This document shows positions 10,287-23,611 of a stretch of 64,000 bases of DNA, piece by piece (the stretch's first letter is position 1; each line of letters begins with the position of its first letter). The stretch covers positions 8,843,577 to 8,907,576 of the forward strand of contig NC_134417.1 of the NCBI RefSeq assembly GCF_030867145.1, in the 5' to 3' direction. A model generated the notes under the pieces. The model had not been told where the DNA came from. It made no database searches and worked only from the letters and a program-made list of their open reading frames with translations. A program made the translations under genes and the position numbers. Source of the stretch: Opisthocomus hoazin. Taxonomy: Eukaryota > Chordata > Aves > Opisthocomiformes > Opisthocomidae.

Positions 10287-13200
10287 AAGCTATGTGAAAT
10301 GCATCATTGCTGTTTCGATCTTCAGCGACAAGGAAAAAAAAAAAAAGACCCTCTAAAAGACATGTAATGTTCTCAGACTGGAAACGCGTTTGTTTCTCTG
10401 CGCGCCCCTCCTTGTGAGCCTCTCTCCCCAGCTGTCCTGCCCCGGCCTCGTCGCCGCTGCGGGGTGCCTTTGCCTCCCTCCCTGTGACTTTCTGTCCCAG
10501 TGCTGTGTGAAGCGGGTGGCTTGGACCAATACCTCGGCCTTCTTTCTCTTCCCGTGAAGTCAGAGGTAATTCCCCTCTTTCTCTGGATACACACTGTCCT
10601 TGGGGACAGGCAGAGAGCAGCGGGGTGGCTGGTACCTGAGCTGCCGCAGGTCTTGCTGTGGTGGCCGAGACATCACCCCTCTGCTGCCTGCCCTATCTCC
10701 CTGACGGCCGTCAGGCCTCCCTTAGCAGAGCTGGTAGGACAAGATGCGCCTCCACACCTCAGCCCGGCATCCTACGCGGAGCCATCGCTGAAACTGGGGC
10801 TGGCAGCTGGCAGAGGCGGCGTGGGCAGCGGCGTCTCTGGCTGCTGCCAAGGACCCGTGCGCGCTCACCAGTGAGCATCATCCCGGGGGAGCATCGCTGC
10901 GATGCCACCCACGGGGGTCCCGGCTGGCAGATTTGAAGGGAACCAGCTTCAGCTTGAGGTAGATGGCTGCAAGGTTAAGAGGAGCTTTGGTCCACCCTCA
11001 GGCATCCGGGCCAGCAGCCGAAGCGTGCTGTGCAAGGTTAAAAATTTCTAGGCGCTTGTTCATCTTTTAATCTCACGTCTCTCTTGCTTGCAAAATCTCA
11101 TTTTTTAGAATAAAAAAGACTTAAATTTCTAATGTAAAAAAGTATTGATGTGATTTACATGTAGTTATCGTTTTTTTCAATAATGATTCGATTTTACTGC
11201 ATTTATAAGTCACGTGGAATAAGAAAGGCTTTTAAAAACATGGAAGTTCAGTATCCCGTGCCTTGACTCTCAGCCAGCAGTACGCAGCCTTATCACATAT
11301 TCTGTCATTATTACCTCCATCAAAGTTTTGTCAGCTGTGAACCAGAGAGAGAAAAGTCTGTAATTTGACCATGAAATCTGCTGAGGTGGAAAATATTTGC
11401 TTAACTGCCATATAATGCATGGGTGGAGGAAATGGGCGTTATTACTATAGCTCAGTTACCAGTGGTGTCTTACGAAATGCTGTAGTCCTGGCTACCACTT
11501 ACAAATCGAGATAACTGGTATTATTTACCCCTCCAGAACAGGAGAAGTATTGTTGGAAATCCTGAAATATGACATGCCATTAATTTCTGGAATGAGCCAT
11601 CTAAACACATTGTATTTGCACTCTTTTGGGGAATAAGCAGGCTGTATGTAAACACACGCTGCTGCCAAAGGGCGTTTTACCTGAGTAATGACTGTACATT
11701 AATCCAATTAGATTGGACTCCAGTTGTGAGCAGCTGAGGTTCCCAGGAAGCCCTTCACCTTTCCACCTTCTGCCCATAGGGATGACTGGCCGTTCAAACT
11801 GGACGGCTTTCTTTGGCCTATTGGCATTCATTTTCACAGAAACACATACCAGGATTTTTATTTTGATGTGAATATAGTGTAGTGGCTTAACTTCGCTGTG
11901 GCTCGTGTCTTGAAGTAAGTATGTCTTTCGTGGCACTGTTCTGGGAAACTTAAGAGGTTTTTCATCTGAATGTGCAGAAGTGGGGCAAGGGGTCAAAGCT
12001 GACAGTTTTCTCTTGACATGAGGGGCGTGATACCTTCTTCAACCTGCCTGTTTGTCACAGCAAGCTTTTGTGTCCGCCTCGTATGGCCTGCCAGCAACCA
12101 GGGAACAGCATGAGGACTTTCTGTTCCCGGTGCTGGTCAGCATTTCCTCGCTTGAAGCAACTCTGCCGCTCTTGAAGAGAGCGGTTTCCCTGCTGACGGG
12201 CCAGCCTGTTACATCAACTGCTCTCTGAACACTAGCTGCGAGCACTAATCTGCATTACGTGGGATTAAATGGGCACAGTAATTAACTAGCATAAGCGCTT
12301 TAGCAACTTTTGGCCTTTGAATTGCAGTGTGTCCTGTATACTGCGGTGCAGAGCCTCTGTAAGGTAGGAAGCTGGGGAGAAGAAAACAAAGCTGAAATTT
12401 CAGCTGCAAGCAACAGTGGGAGGGAGAGAGGAAATGCACACATGCAAGCCAAAATAGCTGTTGTCATTGCTGAGGAGTGAGGGTACGCTGAATATCTTAC
12501 AGGTGTGTTGCGAAGGCAGTATGGGCACTGGTATCCCCAGCTCTCACTGAATCCAAACAACTATGGGAGAAGTGGCTCCATTTCCAACGCTGTTAAGTGT
12601 TCTTCCTGGGTGAGAAGTGAAGTCGTACCTAGGAATTTACTCCTTCAGTTTTGTAGTGTTTACTCATTATAAATCATACCTTTAATTCCTGCTGTTATGC
12701 TTGGGAGATTCAGTTCAAGTGCACATCCCCCAGCTGAACTAGAAGGCTAGTGTAGATGTGTCAATGCTTTGCCCCAGTCGCTATCGTCAGGTTCTGGACC
12801 CTGCTCAGTGACCAAGCATCTGTAGCCTTTAAGGCATCCATCTGGAGAAGCACTACAGAAATAAGTCCAAAGCAACGTGCCTTTTCACTGGCGTATGGCA
12901 GCTCTTAAATGTATCTGATGAGGCTAATTCAGATCTGCTTTGAATCCGTCGAACAGCAGGGAAGGCTGAAATGTATGTCTGCAGTATTTTCTCTTTCTTT
13001 GAAAACAGACAGTGCCAGTGGAAAGGTCTTGAAGTCAGCAGGAAAACTTGAGAGGATTTTGCTCCCCCAGTAGACAGCTTGTCATCCTGGGTCTTACATG
13101 TGAGGCTTGTTTCCGTTTTAGAGGAGGCAAAAGCGAGGAGTCACCAGCAGGTCTGCTGAAATTTGCAGGGCTGGAGGATAAAGGGCTGATCACATCTGCC

Positions 13201-14535
13201 TGGTAGACCATGTGGGTTACTTGTTCGCTTGGCTTTCAGGCTCGGGGTCATCTGCAAGCCTCGCAGGAATGTGTTCTGAAGGCCTTTTTGCCTTTCAAGA
13301 AGCGTTGTCTTTGGAGACTGGATGTTTCAGAGCAAAGCACTTGAAGTTTTCTCATTGCCCAGATAGTCCCCTCCCACTCCAGATGTTTTAGGAACCCTTG
13401 AGAAAATGTACACTGCTGAAGTATACAGAACCCTTGGGTATGATGGACCTCAGTGCTATGCCACAAACCCTGTGGGAATGAGGCACTTCAGAGAGTCCTA
13501 ATTCAGTCTTAAAAACTCTCAGTAACCTTGGGACAAGTTACTTATGGATAATCAGCTCAAGAGGATTGCATTTATAGGTACTGATGGTGTAACAGCTTCT
13601 CTCAAGTGTTTAAAACCAAATTCAGAGTCCTTTTAACCAAGTAAAAGTGGGTTTGATCCAGTAATCTGAACACGGTCTAGAAGTCAGGACAGCAGGTCGG
13701 CAAACAGGGGATGGACTCACAAAGGGCTGACCATTTAGTGATAAACAAATCGCAGTTCATTAATTGATGGCCTGGGGATTCAGGACGGGCCCTCAAGCTC
13801 TGTGCCTCGGTTTACCTCTTTGGCCACAGCATCGTTGCTGCTCCCCAGGCGCTTGCTGCTGCCAACTGCTCGAAGTGCCACTGGATGCCAAAGCCTGTGG
13901 CGCTCGCTTGTGGGTACGGCTGTGTCACGGGCGGCTCCCTGTGGCACCTTGGACCCCACTTCTAATAACCAACCTGTACAAACACTGGTGTAAAAAGTAG
14001 AAGAGGATAAGATATTGTAGTGGCCTGATCCCAGGGAACTCTAAATTTCCTTGTCTCTGCAAATCCACTGCTGAAAACCTGACCCTGACTGCAAGGTGAG
14101 TAGCCCTGCCAAGGGTGCCTTGAGAAGCTCATCTCCCTCTGAAGAAAACCACTCGTGGGTGTGGAAAGCTCTGATCCTTATCTCAGTCTAGGCACGCTGT
14201 CAGCAGAGGTAAAGCTGGTGAGTGATAGTGTCACCGAGTTGGGTCTTCCTTTTTAAGCATCAAAGTTTACATGCACAGAAGAGACAGTTCCTAGGCTCCT
14301 CCTTTAGACAACATTTTTTGTTTTAAAAGCTGGTATAAACCCCATAATTGAACTTTCCTATAAGAGATGGGAAAATGAAACGGACACATTACTTACAGTG
14401 AAACCATTAGTAAAAAGCAAAGTGCGTAAGAAAATGATCCACATTTGAAAGAACAAAACCAAAAGTTTGAATGTAACAACATAAAAGGTCTTTGAAGTTC
14501 AACTAATTGTTTTACGAAGTGGAATCCTAAACTCC

Positions 14536-14857
14536 ATGTCTTGTTTCTACAAGAATCTCTTCACCTGGTTTTCTATGATGATAGCCTGGCACTCCAAGCC
14601 TTTGGGGAAAAGGTTACTGACCTGGGTAACTGCATGGACACGCCCAGTTCTAAAAATGTTTATTACACTCTTTGTCTGTGCTCCTTCATGGTGGCAGCTG
14701 GAGATTATCGTTGATGTGCTTTATATTTATATGGCATTACTATTAATTTTGCTGATATTGGGTGTGATGCATCCTTTTCAGTATTGGAAGGGTATTATTC
14801 TAATATCACTTGGCTGCATTGCTATGTTTGCTGTGCAGGATTTCACAGTGCAAGATG
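14536..14857 (+). CDS. Unrecognised membrane-protein exon (candidate gene, exon A)
   Basis: I do not recognise this protein. The open block runs without a stop to a strong donor (GATG|GTAAGA) after 14857. Translation from ATG 14536 gives a basic, Trp-rich N-terminus, then a hydrophobic stretch at about residues 41-50. A clear membrane segment follows at about 57-78 (IIVDVLYIYMALLLILLILG), and a second at about 85-100 after MHPFQYW. Its last codon is split after the first base, and the block at 22170 restores it exactly as Gly. The start is uncertain: TTTCTACAAG at 14544-14553 could be an acceptor, making this an internal exon beginning with Asn-Leu-Phe. In that case an upstream exon is missing from this annotation. 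The block lies between MOGAT1 and ACSL3 in the same orientation as both. It may be a small multi-pass membrane-protein gene or a decayed relic; nothing in the sequence gives a function. Confidence 0.45.
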
Positions 14858-17800
14858 GTAAGAGCTAGAAAAATAGAGAAAAGCCTGAAACTGGCTTTTT
14901 CCGTGTAAAATTCCTAATCACCTGCCATTGCACTTCTTGCACAGCTGCTTCAAAAGAGATCTGACTCTGCTTCCAGTGAAGGTTTGTATTGCAGGGCCCT
15001 CGTGACACCTTCTGATACAAATGCAACTTCTTTGCTCAAGGCAAAGCAGTATTTGTAAAAGGGCACAATTTCAGCGGTGTGCTGAGATTTAAGGCGCCGC
15101 CCAAAGGCAAGGCTGTTTGGTACGACGTTCCAGATGGCATCCAGATGGCACGTGCCATGGTGGTGTCCCGCTGGAGTCATCTGCTGCTCGCGGTCAACGG
15201 GGGGAGCGAGGACGGGGCTAGCCAGGCGCTGACGTCAACGGGCAGTGGCCTCACTGGGTTGCAGAGAGCGACTGGCCTTACTTCATCTGTGAGCAGGCAA
15301 AGCCAGCTGCCATCGGGGAGTGCAGGTGGACAGCTGTGGTTTTTAATCGCCTGCATTAAAAAAAAAGGCATGAAAATGAATCGGAGGGTAACGTGCAGCC
15401 ACCGCCAGTCGTGGTTCCTGGGCTCCAGCCCGACTACCCGCTGGCTTGTGCCCTCTCCAGCCCTGGCTGCAGAGAGCGATGCGATTCCGTCTCTGTTTTA
15501 AGCTGTAGCCTTGGCTGCACGTGAAATCTGCACTCTTGGCCACCATCCAGAGCTGTCACCCGGGTGCCTGAACTTCATAAAAAGCCACCAGCCGACCCTC
15601 TGTGTTGTTTAATCTTTGATCACGAACGGTACAGAGGTACATTTTTAATGCACCAGGACTGATGCTTGATGGAATGCCAGCGCTGCTATGTTTTTTCATT
15701 ATTACTTGGGATAGCTTTCAATTAAATTTTCAACAGAAAAATAGCTTTCTGTTGTGTGTTCACTGGCAATATATTTGAGCTTGTAAAGTTTTGAAATCAA
15801 TGGTTTTGCTAAAAAAGCAGGCTGAGCTTAGGTGAAAACATGATTTCTCTAAAGCACAGTTACCTATATCTCCTATTTTAATAATTTATAAATGTTTGAA
15901 ATAAAAAGAATGAGAATACAATATCCAGGTCCTGTTAATGTTTGAAAAGGGCCTTGCAGCTACCCCTAAGTTTTGGTGAGGAGCTCGCAGCAAAGGAGCT
16001 GCCGTAGATGGGAGATGTAAAAACTTGATGAACGAGTAAAGAAGTAGTTCCACATACCTGTACATCTATACATGCGTGTGCATGTATGTATTAATATGAT
16101 AGAACTTTCTGCAGCTAATTTCCATTCCTAATAGCTCTTGGAAATTTTGAATGATGGCTTTTCTTTTCATGAGCGTTCTTAGTGCCCTCGTAAAGCACTT
16201 GAAGTTGAACTCACTGGTGTGTAAAGCAATCTGAGGGTTGTCATTGCTCTGCTATACCCCAGATCAAATTAATACTGAAGGCAAGGGGTTTATGTTCTAA
16301 ATGGGCATTAGTTCCATCAGCACTCTCGTCATCAGTCCTAGGCTTGTTCCACCTTTTTATGAAATGCATACCTGGATCCTCAGAAGTAGTGTGCTTAGTA
16401 CAGCAATATTGATGAAATTAAGTGGTCTCGCAAAATGTATATACACACAAAATTGTCCCGGATTTCTATTCTGGTCAGATTCTTCAAAAGGCTCCTGATT
16501 CATCATCAATTTCAAACAAATCTTTGCAACTAAAGAAACAAAGAACTAGAGAGGAATCTGGACGGGAGATTTCTGGCTTTAAATTTGAAGAGCGCAGATC
16601 TGGACCCTGACTTCACGGCCGAAGCCCATGTGTAGTCGAATGCGGTGAGCCAATGCCATGATTTCAGCTGCTTTCAGATCGTTCCCCTCCGATAAAAGCA
16701 AGTGAATGAGGACTGAACAAATTAATTCATCGAGGCTGAATCACAGCCTTAATTATACGCAATGCGACGTAATGACAGTCTGAGGCTGTGACGGCAGGCT
16801 GCTGGCGTTCTGGCTGCTCACCCGTTGCTCATGCCTCCCCCCGGGGGGAAGCTCCATTTTGCTGGTTTCCTAAACTGACTCATTTCACGAGTCTGGCCGG
16901 GGAGACGGACGCAGCCAGCGTGCGCTGGAGGAGCCGAGGGGTTAACCGGGGCTGGGGGCACAGCAGCTGGGCAGGGGCTCCGGGTGAGCACCGCTTGCCT
17001 TCCCTCCCAAGGAGATGCTCCAGGGAGCCGTGGCCTTAGGCGAGGGCCGATAAAGCTGCAAGAAAGCTGAGGAGCAACATCATGGATGTCCATAGGACAG
17101 GAGTGCCAGCCCTGGATTCGCACCCGCCTGGACTCCTGAGGTATTTGGACACAGAGTGAAGTCCTCACCCGACTGCTGCTTGTAGAAATGCTCTGGCTTG
17201 TGGGGGGAAGGGGATTCACCCACGCCACTTCAGTTCAGTGGTGAGAAAAGGAGGGCCTGGCTTCACTCTTTGGAGCTGGCCATCACCGTCCAGTGGTATC
17301 GACAGGACAGATGTCTGTTGGGGCCCTGGTCTGGTGCTTAGCTGTTCAGCCCAGCAAGGGGCCTCCTGAGCTGGGCCTGGCAAAACTGAAGATGCTGGGA
17401 TTTGGTTGTTGGCGAATACAGTATATCTTTTTGGTATGTAAATCTTTTTATTTAATGGTAAATAATACTGTATAGGTGACCTAGTGATGGATAAAAAGCC
17501 CCCATAAAATAGCTTCATAGAAAACAAACCACAGATGTGTTACGAGCATTTTGGTTTTGTTTTGTTTTCCCTGTTGCAAGCCTCTGTGTGTTTCTAAGAC
17601 CTTGTCTGCAATGGGCGTTCAGCCTCTGCTCGGACTGCAGCAGTGTACCTGGTGCAGACACACGCTGCCACTAAACGCGCGGTGGCTGGAGCGGCAAATG
17701 CCCACTGAAAACGCAGGGTATGGACAGCAAGGAGGGAAGTGAGCGTGTGTGGGGCGGGCTGCGAAGTGTGGCGAGCCCGGTGACAGTGTTTGTTGGGGTG

Positions 17801-20800
17801 TTTGTTTATTTTCGCTCTGCCACCAGAGAGGACTGCGGTGACAGGCAGGCAGTGCCAGCAATGGCGCGGAGTCACCGGCCCCTCTGCGGGCAGGGGTGTC
17901 GGCAGTCGGCACGCAGAGCAGCCCTTGAAAGGACGCTGCTGGGCCTCTGTGGCTGGTATCTAGCCATGCAGGCAGGCGCACAGGGCATGTCCCCCTCGCA
18001 GGGATTCACCCACATGCCTACGGCGGGGCTGTGAATCCTTCGGGTCAGCAGGAGCCAACACCCGCTGAAGCCAACAGGAGTTTGGCTCAGGCGAGAGGGA
18101 TGCAATCGGGCTTTGTAAGTTGGTACGTATTGCATCTAACTGAACCTGCTGCAGGGGAGAAAGGCTGATCTTAAGCTGATAATTCCTTGTTTAGATGTGA
18201 CTTAAAATAACTGGCTTTGGGGAGCAGCAGTGCCTACACTGATCCCAGTGAGAAGCGTCCTCCTGCCAACACCAGCTGCAGGTCCCAGAGTTACCGCTGA
18301 GAGTGATGTCCAAGGCCCACTGTCCCACCTTTTCCATCAGCCACTGAAGGACTGAAAGAAACCCAACAGCAAGCACTGCTCTGAGCCACCAAGAGCGGAA
18401 GAACTGGGCTCGGTTTGTGACTCCCCTCCCTGCCCCAGGTCAGCACAAGCGGTCAGCCACCGGTTAGCCGAGCTAAGGGGCAAGGAATGCAGCCGTCCAG
18501 ACATGGTCATGAAACCTGTCATGAAGAGGGGCTATTACCACAATTAGTGCTGATGAGATGGGATACAGACACACGAGCTTCCCATTCTTTTTAAGATACA
18601 TCCGGCTTTCTGCGGATAGCCGCTTGTTTGTCAGCTCAGGGCATCCGTAAATAGCTCTTACTATCACATGCTGAAATTTTAGGTCTCGATGGAAAAATCA
18701 GAGCACGTAGGGGGAGGTGTCACTAAAAGCAAGTGATGAATCCTGGCTCTGTCAGCATTCCGAATGGCATGAACACGTCTCCATGCACTCAAGTACTAGT
18801 AATCTGTATCCTTGTTACTCATCATCATGCGTCTAACCATAACTACAGTCTTAGTTACTTGGCAGCAGAAGTATGCATGTTGTTTTTCAAGTATGAAAAG
18901 GGCTTTTCCTTGTGGCTGGAGTCTCCCATGCTAATTTGTCAGCCTCTAAACTTTGATCCTAGTCCAGTGCAACTGCTGTAAGATCAAGGGCTATGTTGCA
19001 TGTACCACAACAAGTGATGAAGATGAAGAAAAAGGGCAAAGGTGATGGAGAGCAGGGGTTATGGCAGCTGAGTCGGAGCATGTGAGTGATGTCCTGGGAA
19101 CAGCCTGCTCCAGATAAAGTTGTACATGAGGACTACCATTCTTGCAGGAAGGGAAAAATCAGAATTTTCAGTGTACCCAAAAGTTTAATTCAACAGGAGG
19201 ATTACCTATGTGTTGGCCTCTGTTTCCCTGGCACCAGTCTGGTTGTGCTCTTTCAAAGGAGCTGTCATAGAAATAGAACACCTTCTTCCTGAAATGGCAG
19301 TGGCAGGTCTCCTGCCTGCCTTTCCAGCTGCGCACAGCTGCGCTGCTCTGCAGCTGGCATGGCAAACAGGACTTCTTTGGGACTTCCATTAGCCAATTCC
19401 CATGATATCATAGCATATATGAATTTCCTAAATCAAGGACTGGGTTCTGTAGGCAACAGTGTGTCTCTCAAAAGCCACATCGTAAGCCTAAATTTTTTTT
19501 CAAAATCTTTACTTGCACCACAGAAAATCTAAAAAATGTAAATAGCAGATCTAAGATTGCATCCTTTGCCTTCTGCATGTCAAGATTTCAGGCTTTGTTT
19601 ACAGAAGTACCGATGTCTTATTTGCTGGGGTTTTTTTAGATGAAGACTGGTTTTTCTTTTGTACTTGACTTCAGTAAATGAAACATAGGAAACCCACAGG
19701 TTCCCCCAAGGCTGACTGAGGACTGGGAGCGGTGCTTTTCAGCAGGTTGGGAGATCATTTGGTGTCTTAGCATGAAGTTCGTGGCTATTTAGTATTCCTC
19801 CAGGGAAAAGATATTACTAAATTGGAGTACTGCATTCAGCTCTGGAGCCCTCAGCACAAGAAGGACATGGAGCTGTTGGAGCGGGTCCAAAGGAGGGCTA
19901 CAAAAATGATCCGAGGGCTGGAGCACCTCTCCTATGAGGACAGGCTGAGGGAGTTGGGCTTGTTCAGCCTGGAGAAGAGAAGGCTGCGGGGAGACCTGAT
20001 TGCAGCCTTTCAGTACTTAAAGGGAGCCTATAGGAAAGATGGGGACAATCTGTTTAGTAGAGACAACAGTGACAGGACGAGGGGTAATGGTTTTAAACTA
20101 AAAGAGGGTAGGTTTAGGCTGGATATAGGGAAGAAATTCTTTACAATGAGGGTGGTGAAACACTGGAACGGGTTGCCCAGAGAGGTAGTGGAGGCCCCAT
20201 CCCTGGAAACATTCACAACCAGGTTGGACAGGGCTCTGAGCAAGCTAATCTAGTTAGTGGTGTCCCTGCTTGCTGCGGGGGGATTGGACTAGATGACCTC
20301 TAGGGCTCCCTTCCGACCCAAGACTTTCTATGATTCTATGATTCTAAATATAAGATCAAACTATTAAATAAGGATGATGGGGTGTAATCTGTTCCACACC
20401 GCGTGATTCTTTGTACATTTGCACAATAGTACTAATCAACTTCTAAAATCAAACTGCAAGCTGGATTCATTTCTCATTTCAAAAATAACTGCTCTTTTCA
20501 CAGCACAATGACTATGATGTTGGTTGTTACCTTCAGTGCTGTGTACTCAGGAGGAGACGGATGGAGCAAGAAAAAAGTATAAAGGGCTTCATGAATTGGT
20601 GTTGCAAACTGTTAAAGATTGAAATAACGATGGCTCAGTTAAGCATCTTTTTTTTTTTTCCAGGAGTTTTGTTCTTTAAGATAGTCAGAGGAAATTTAGT
20701 ATTGCTATAAAATCCGGTATCCCTTGCACAAGAAAAATAAGGAGGTAATAAGGAGAATTTAAAGCTTTTAAAAATAAGTTTCTTGATAAATATTAGTTCT

Positions 20801-22169
20801 CAATGGTTTGTATCATGCTTTCTTTGTCTCGCCAGAAACAAAGCAAATGACACCTAATGACAGTTCTTCTAGCTGATCATATCCTAAAGGCATCCACATT
20901 TCACACACTGACTAGCTATTCCACAATATACTTTCAGCAACTACATTCGTTACTCACTATTATGTTTACATCACTGCTAATTCAAGTATTGCCAGTAGTC
21001 TAGTTGCCTATTACAGACTTCAAATCTTGAAAAAACTGTGCTCTAATTTATTCTAAGAATACTGTATGCTAAACCAGCCTTATAGTTTGCCAATATTTCT
21101 AACACATCAGCATACTACAAAACTAATTGCTCTTATTGCTTTAACTTAAGAGACGAAATAGAACTTTAAGTGTATAATGACTTAATATTTATCAGGTGCA
21201 AGATTTTACACCTATGCATATTTTCAATAAATTAACAAAACTTTTATTTAGGCCTCCAGAAAACGTCGTTCATTTCTGCTTGTTTACATTAGAAGCAATT
21301 ATTGCCAAACCCTCCCATGGTAAACAGCGAAACCTTGCTACAAGCTAAAATCACGCTGCTGCCTGGGTTAACATCCTGTTCTGGCAGAAAAGGGAGCTGG
21401 CTCAGTGCATGCAATTGAGCTCTCAGAACCGTCTCCCAGGAGCAAAACAGGTTATGTGAGAACATGACCTTGGTGAGCTGTGCTAATGACTATGATTTAA
21501 AATTCCGGGCTTTTGCCTCAACTAGAGAAAGAGATGAGACAAAATGCCTTTAAAAACAACCCAAATAACACTAAACAAGGTGCAGATACAGTTTAAAGAT
21601 TTTACGGTGAGTAGCTGGGTGATCACTAGCTCAGGTATGTCTGGTTTTTTTCCCCCAAGCTGACATAAGTGTGAAAGCTTAATATATTAAAACCACACAT
21701 TTTTTTGTTTATAGGAGGTCTCTATGAATACCCACACTCTCGTGTTGTTGGCTGACAGCTGGCTCCACAGGAACGCAACGGTCCTTGCCCGCACTGAGCA
21801 TGCTGTGTCTTTCCCGTGCTTAACTGGCTAGCAAAGGCCAGCCCAAAATGTATTTTGTGAGTTACTTATATTTTGAGAGGATAAATTAATGCTTGTTGTC
21901 TTCTTGCCAAAGGTAATGGATATTTGGGCTGGGGTTAGAACTTCTTGGCACGGGCTGTCTCCAGAAAGGTCCAGCACGTAGGGTTCGGGAGGACACACTG
22001 CTCATGTTTAAGCTGGACCACCCTTTCAGGACTTAAGAATTCTCTGAGTTCTGACGTTCTTCTGCAAATACAACAGACTTCTGGTCTCCTAAGGGAAAGA
22101 TTTAGGGGAACAATCCCTTAAAATTATTCACTGCACATACAAAGTATTTGTTATTTCTAATTTTTACAG
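14858..22169 (+). other. Putative intron of the unrecognised membrane-protein gene
   Basis: This is 7.3 kb of mostly non-coding sequence between the two in-phase exon-like blocks, beginning gtaaga and ending ttctaatttttacag. It holds one CR1 fragment (19812-20345). The GC-rich stretches at about 15.1-15.5 kb and 16.8-18.0 kb carry open frames on both strands with no family resemblance. From about 20.4 to 22.1 kb it is AT-rich, with nothing I can name. Confidence 0.35.
19812..20345 (+). mobile_element. CR1 LINE, 3' fragment
   Basis: This is a 5'-truncated CR1 non-LTR retrotransposon in + orientation. It keeps an open 143-codon frame (19822-20253) covering the C-terminal end of the CR1 pol protein, with typical blocks [39 protein letters not shown] and [19 protein letters not shown]. 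The short 3' UTR follows and ends in the CR1 8-bp-type repeat (tatgattctatgattct). The uninterrupted frame suggests a fairly young insertion. The reverse-transcriptase core and everything 5' of it are absent, as is usual for CR1. Confidence 0.95.
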
Positions 22170-22311
22170 GCATTTGCATTCTACTTTCGTTTCTTAAAAA
22201 TGCTCGTGTCTTAGAAAGATTGGAGGAGAGGGACAGAATGCAGTGTTTTGAAGAACACGCGTATGATCCATTACCTGATGAAGCAAGCGTTTTGCAGTGG
22301 TGCAGACCATG
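22170..22311 (+). CDS. Unrecognised membrane-protein gene, exon B
   Basis: The exon starts after a good acceptor (ttatttctaatttttacag) and ends at a donor CCATG|GTATGC. Joined to the block ending at 14857, it reads through the split Gly codon and continues ICILLSFLKNARVLERLEER, then DRMQCFEEHAYDPLPDEAS, then VLQWCRPW. The hydrophobic start extends the membrane region of exon A. The rest is charged and acidic, resembling a cytosolic tail with a short helix. At 142 bp it has a typical internal exon size, and it leaves in phase 2. If the donor is not used, the frame ends seven codons later at 22342. I know no family with this sequence. The phase match and two good splice sites are the main support. 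Confidence 0.42.
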
Positions 22312-22680
22312 GTATGCAGGTGTCCTCTTTATGTGCCGTTAAGCAAGTGTGGTTATAGTCTTCTTCACACATGAACTGTCTTCCTTAATCTTTATCCTTC
22401 TAATCTTCAGACCTTTCCTGTGTCAGGTGAGGATGAATGCTCCGTGTGCTCCCAGATATTACTGGCCTATTTTCCCTAAACCCAAACCACCCTGTATCTG
22501 AACTGAGTGTTGTATCACCGTAATCATCAAAGAGATCACACTGTCTTCAGTAATTTATGCCTTCTTAGATTTATTTCAGAATAATGCTAAGACATAGGAG
22601 GATTATAAAATCATACTTTCATTATTGCACCTTCAGCTATGAATTCTCGAATTACACCTTTCTCTTAAATCTTCCTGTCT

Positions 22681-22797
22681 TTATTCTCTGCATATTTTCT
22701 TTTTATTCTCTGTATATTTTCTCATTTTACTTGTTACTGTGAGTGCTCGGTTCTGTAGGCTTTCTGATGCTTTCTAATGCTTTTTACGCTTTCTAAT
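22681..22797. repeat. Two short tandem repeats
   Basis: A 20-bp word (ttattctctgcatattttct) at 22681-22700 is repeated at 22703-22722 with one mismatch. Further on, a 10-bp unit of the form gctttctRat occurs four times in a row at 22759-22797, with one copy a base short. Both look like local slippage duplications in AT-rich DNA. Confidence 0.8.
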
Positions 22798-23343
22798 ATA
22801 CTTTTACAATACAAAATAGAATGTTGGTGTGTATTTAAGTATATTACTATTTGATTTAGAATTTAGTTTTCTGTGTTTTCAAACCGGTGAGCACTTTCTC
22901 TGGTACTGGAGTATGATAGCCTTAGAATATATTGAATTTTGCAATTACTGTTTATTAGGTATGTAAAATCTAGCTGCTAGTAAAGTTCTATTTCCTTGCC
23001 TGCTGTTTCGGATACCAGACTTTCGATATCTATGTAATTGCTATGCAGTGAAGGAGTATGTCCCTCAGTCAAAACTTAAACAAACTTCCTCTTACCATTA
23101 CTGAGGAGTAACTCGAAGCGCGAAGGTTCCCTTGAGCGGTAGGTTGTATGGATTGTCTGATGCAATCAGTAAGGAACGCTGTAAATGCATAGTAGAGCAG
23201 ACCTGACATTCTGCTCAGCATTGCTCAGAAGAACCGATGGATGTATAAGCCCCAGAATAATCCCTGTTTTCACACACATACAAGTGTCATAAATGAGGCT
23301 TTAAGGAAATAGTTAATCTTTTCCTCCTCCCATCCACTACCAG

Positions 23344-23611
23344 CATGTCTCAGGTCTCCCACGCCACTGCTGCGAGGCTGCAGCGTCTCCAAAGTGCTCT
23401 GCAGAGGTGTGATGGACAAACTGCTCTAAATAAAACCAACCATTGCCTCGCAGGTGTCAAGCAGCAGACAGCCTGGCAGGGATCAGCACGGCCTGCAAAA
23501 TTAGAAAAAAAAAAAACCCTCTGCTATATCCCTAACTTTTTGAAGGATTCCCTAGCTGAGCTTAGTGAAACCAGTAGGATGGCATCCTTTCCACATCTCT
23601 GGCAGGGGTAA
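23344..23611 (+). CDS. Speculative third exon of the unrecognised membrane-protein gene
   Basis: An excellent polypyrimidine acceptor (cctcctcccatccactaccag) precedes 23344. A phase-2 entry from 22311 would make the split codon TG|C (Cys) and then read MSQVSHATAARLQRLQSALQ, continuing 88 codons to a stop at 23611. An AATAAA follows at 23831. This fits a terminal exon. Against it, the translation has no recognisable domain, includes a lysine run from a 12-A tract (23505-23516), and could arise by chance. Confidence 0.18.

Larger units (their letters stand above)
5694..14535. other. Intergenic region between MOGAT1 and the next exon-like block
   Basis: About 8.8 kb holds no recognisable protein-coding exon, CR1 copy or RNA gene. 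The open frames are short, overlapping on both strands and without family resemblance. Features inside it are listed separately: a CpG-rich block at 8270-8500, a second GC-rich block at about 10190-10290 with a CTCF-like core, and flanking C-rich and G-rich tracts. Sequence between 8700 and 9000 is moderately GC-rich but shows no clear signal. Confidence 0.5.

Noticed and set aside
15079..15501. 140-codon plus-strand frame inside the putative intron
   Set aside because: No domain, no consistent splice sites in phase with exon A, and a minus-strand frame of similar quality overlaps it.
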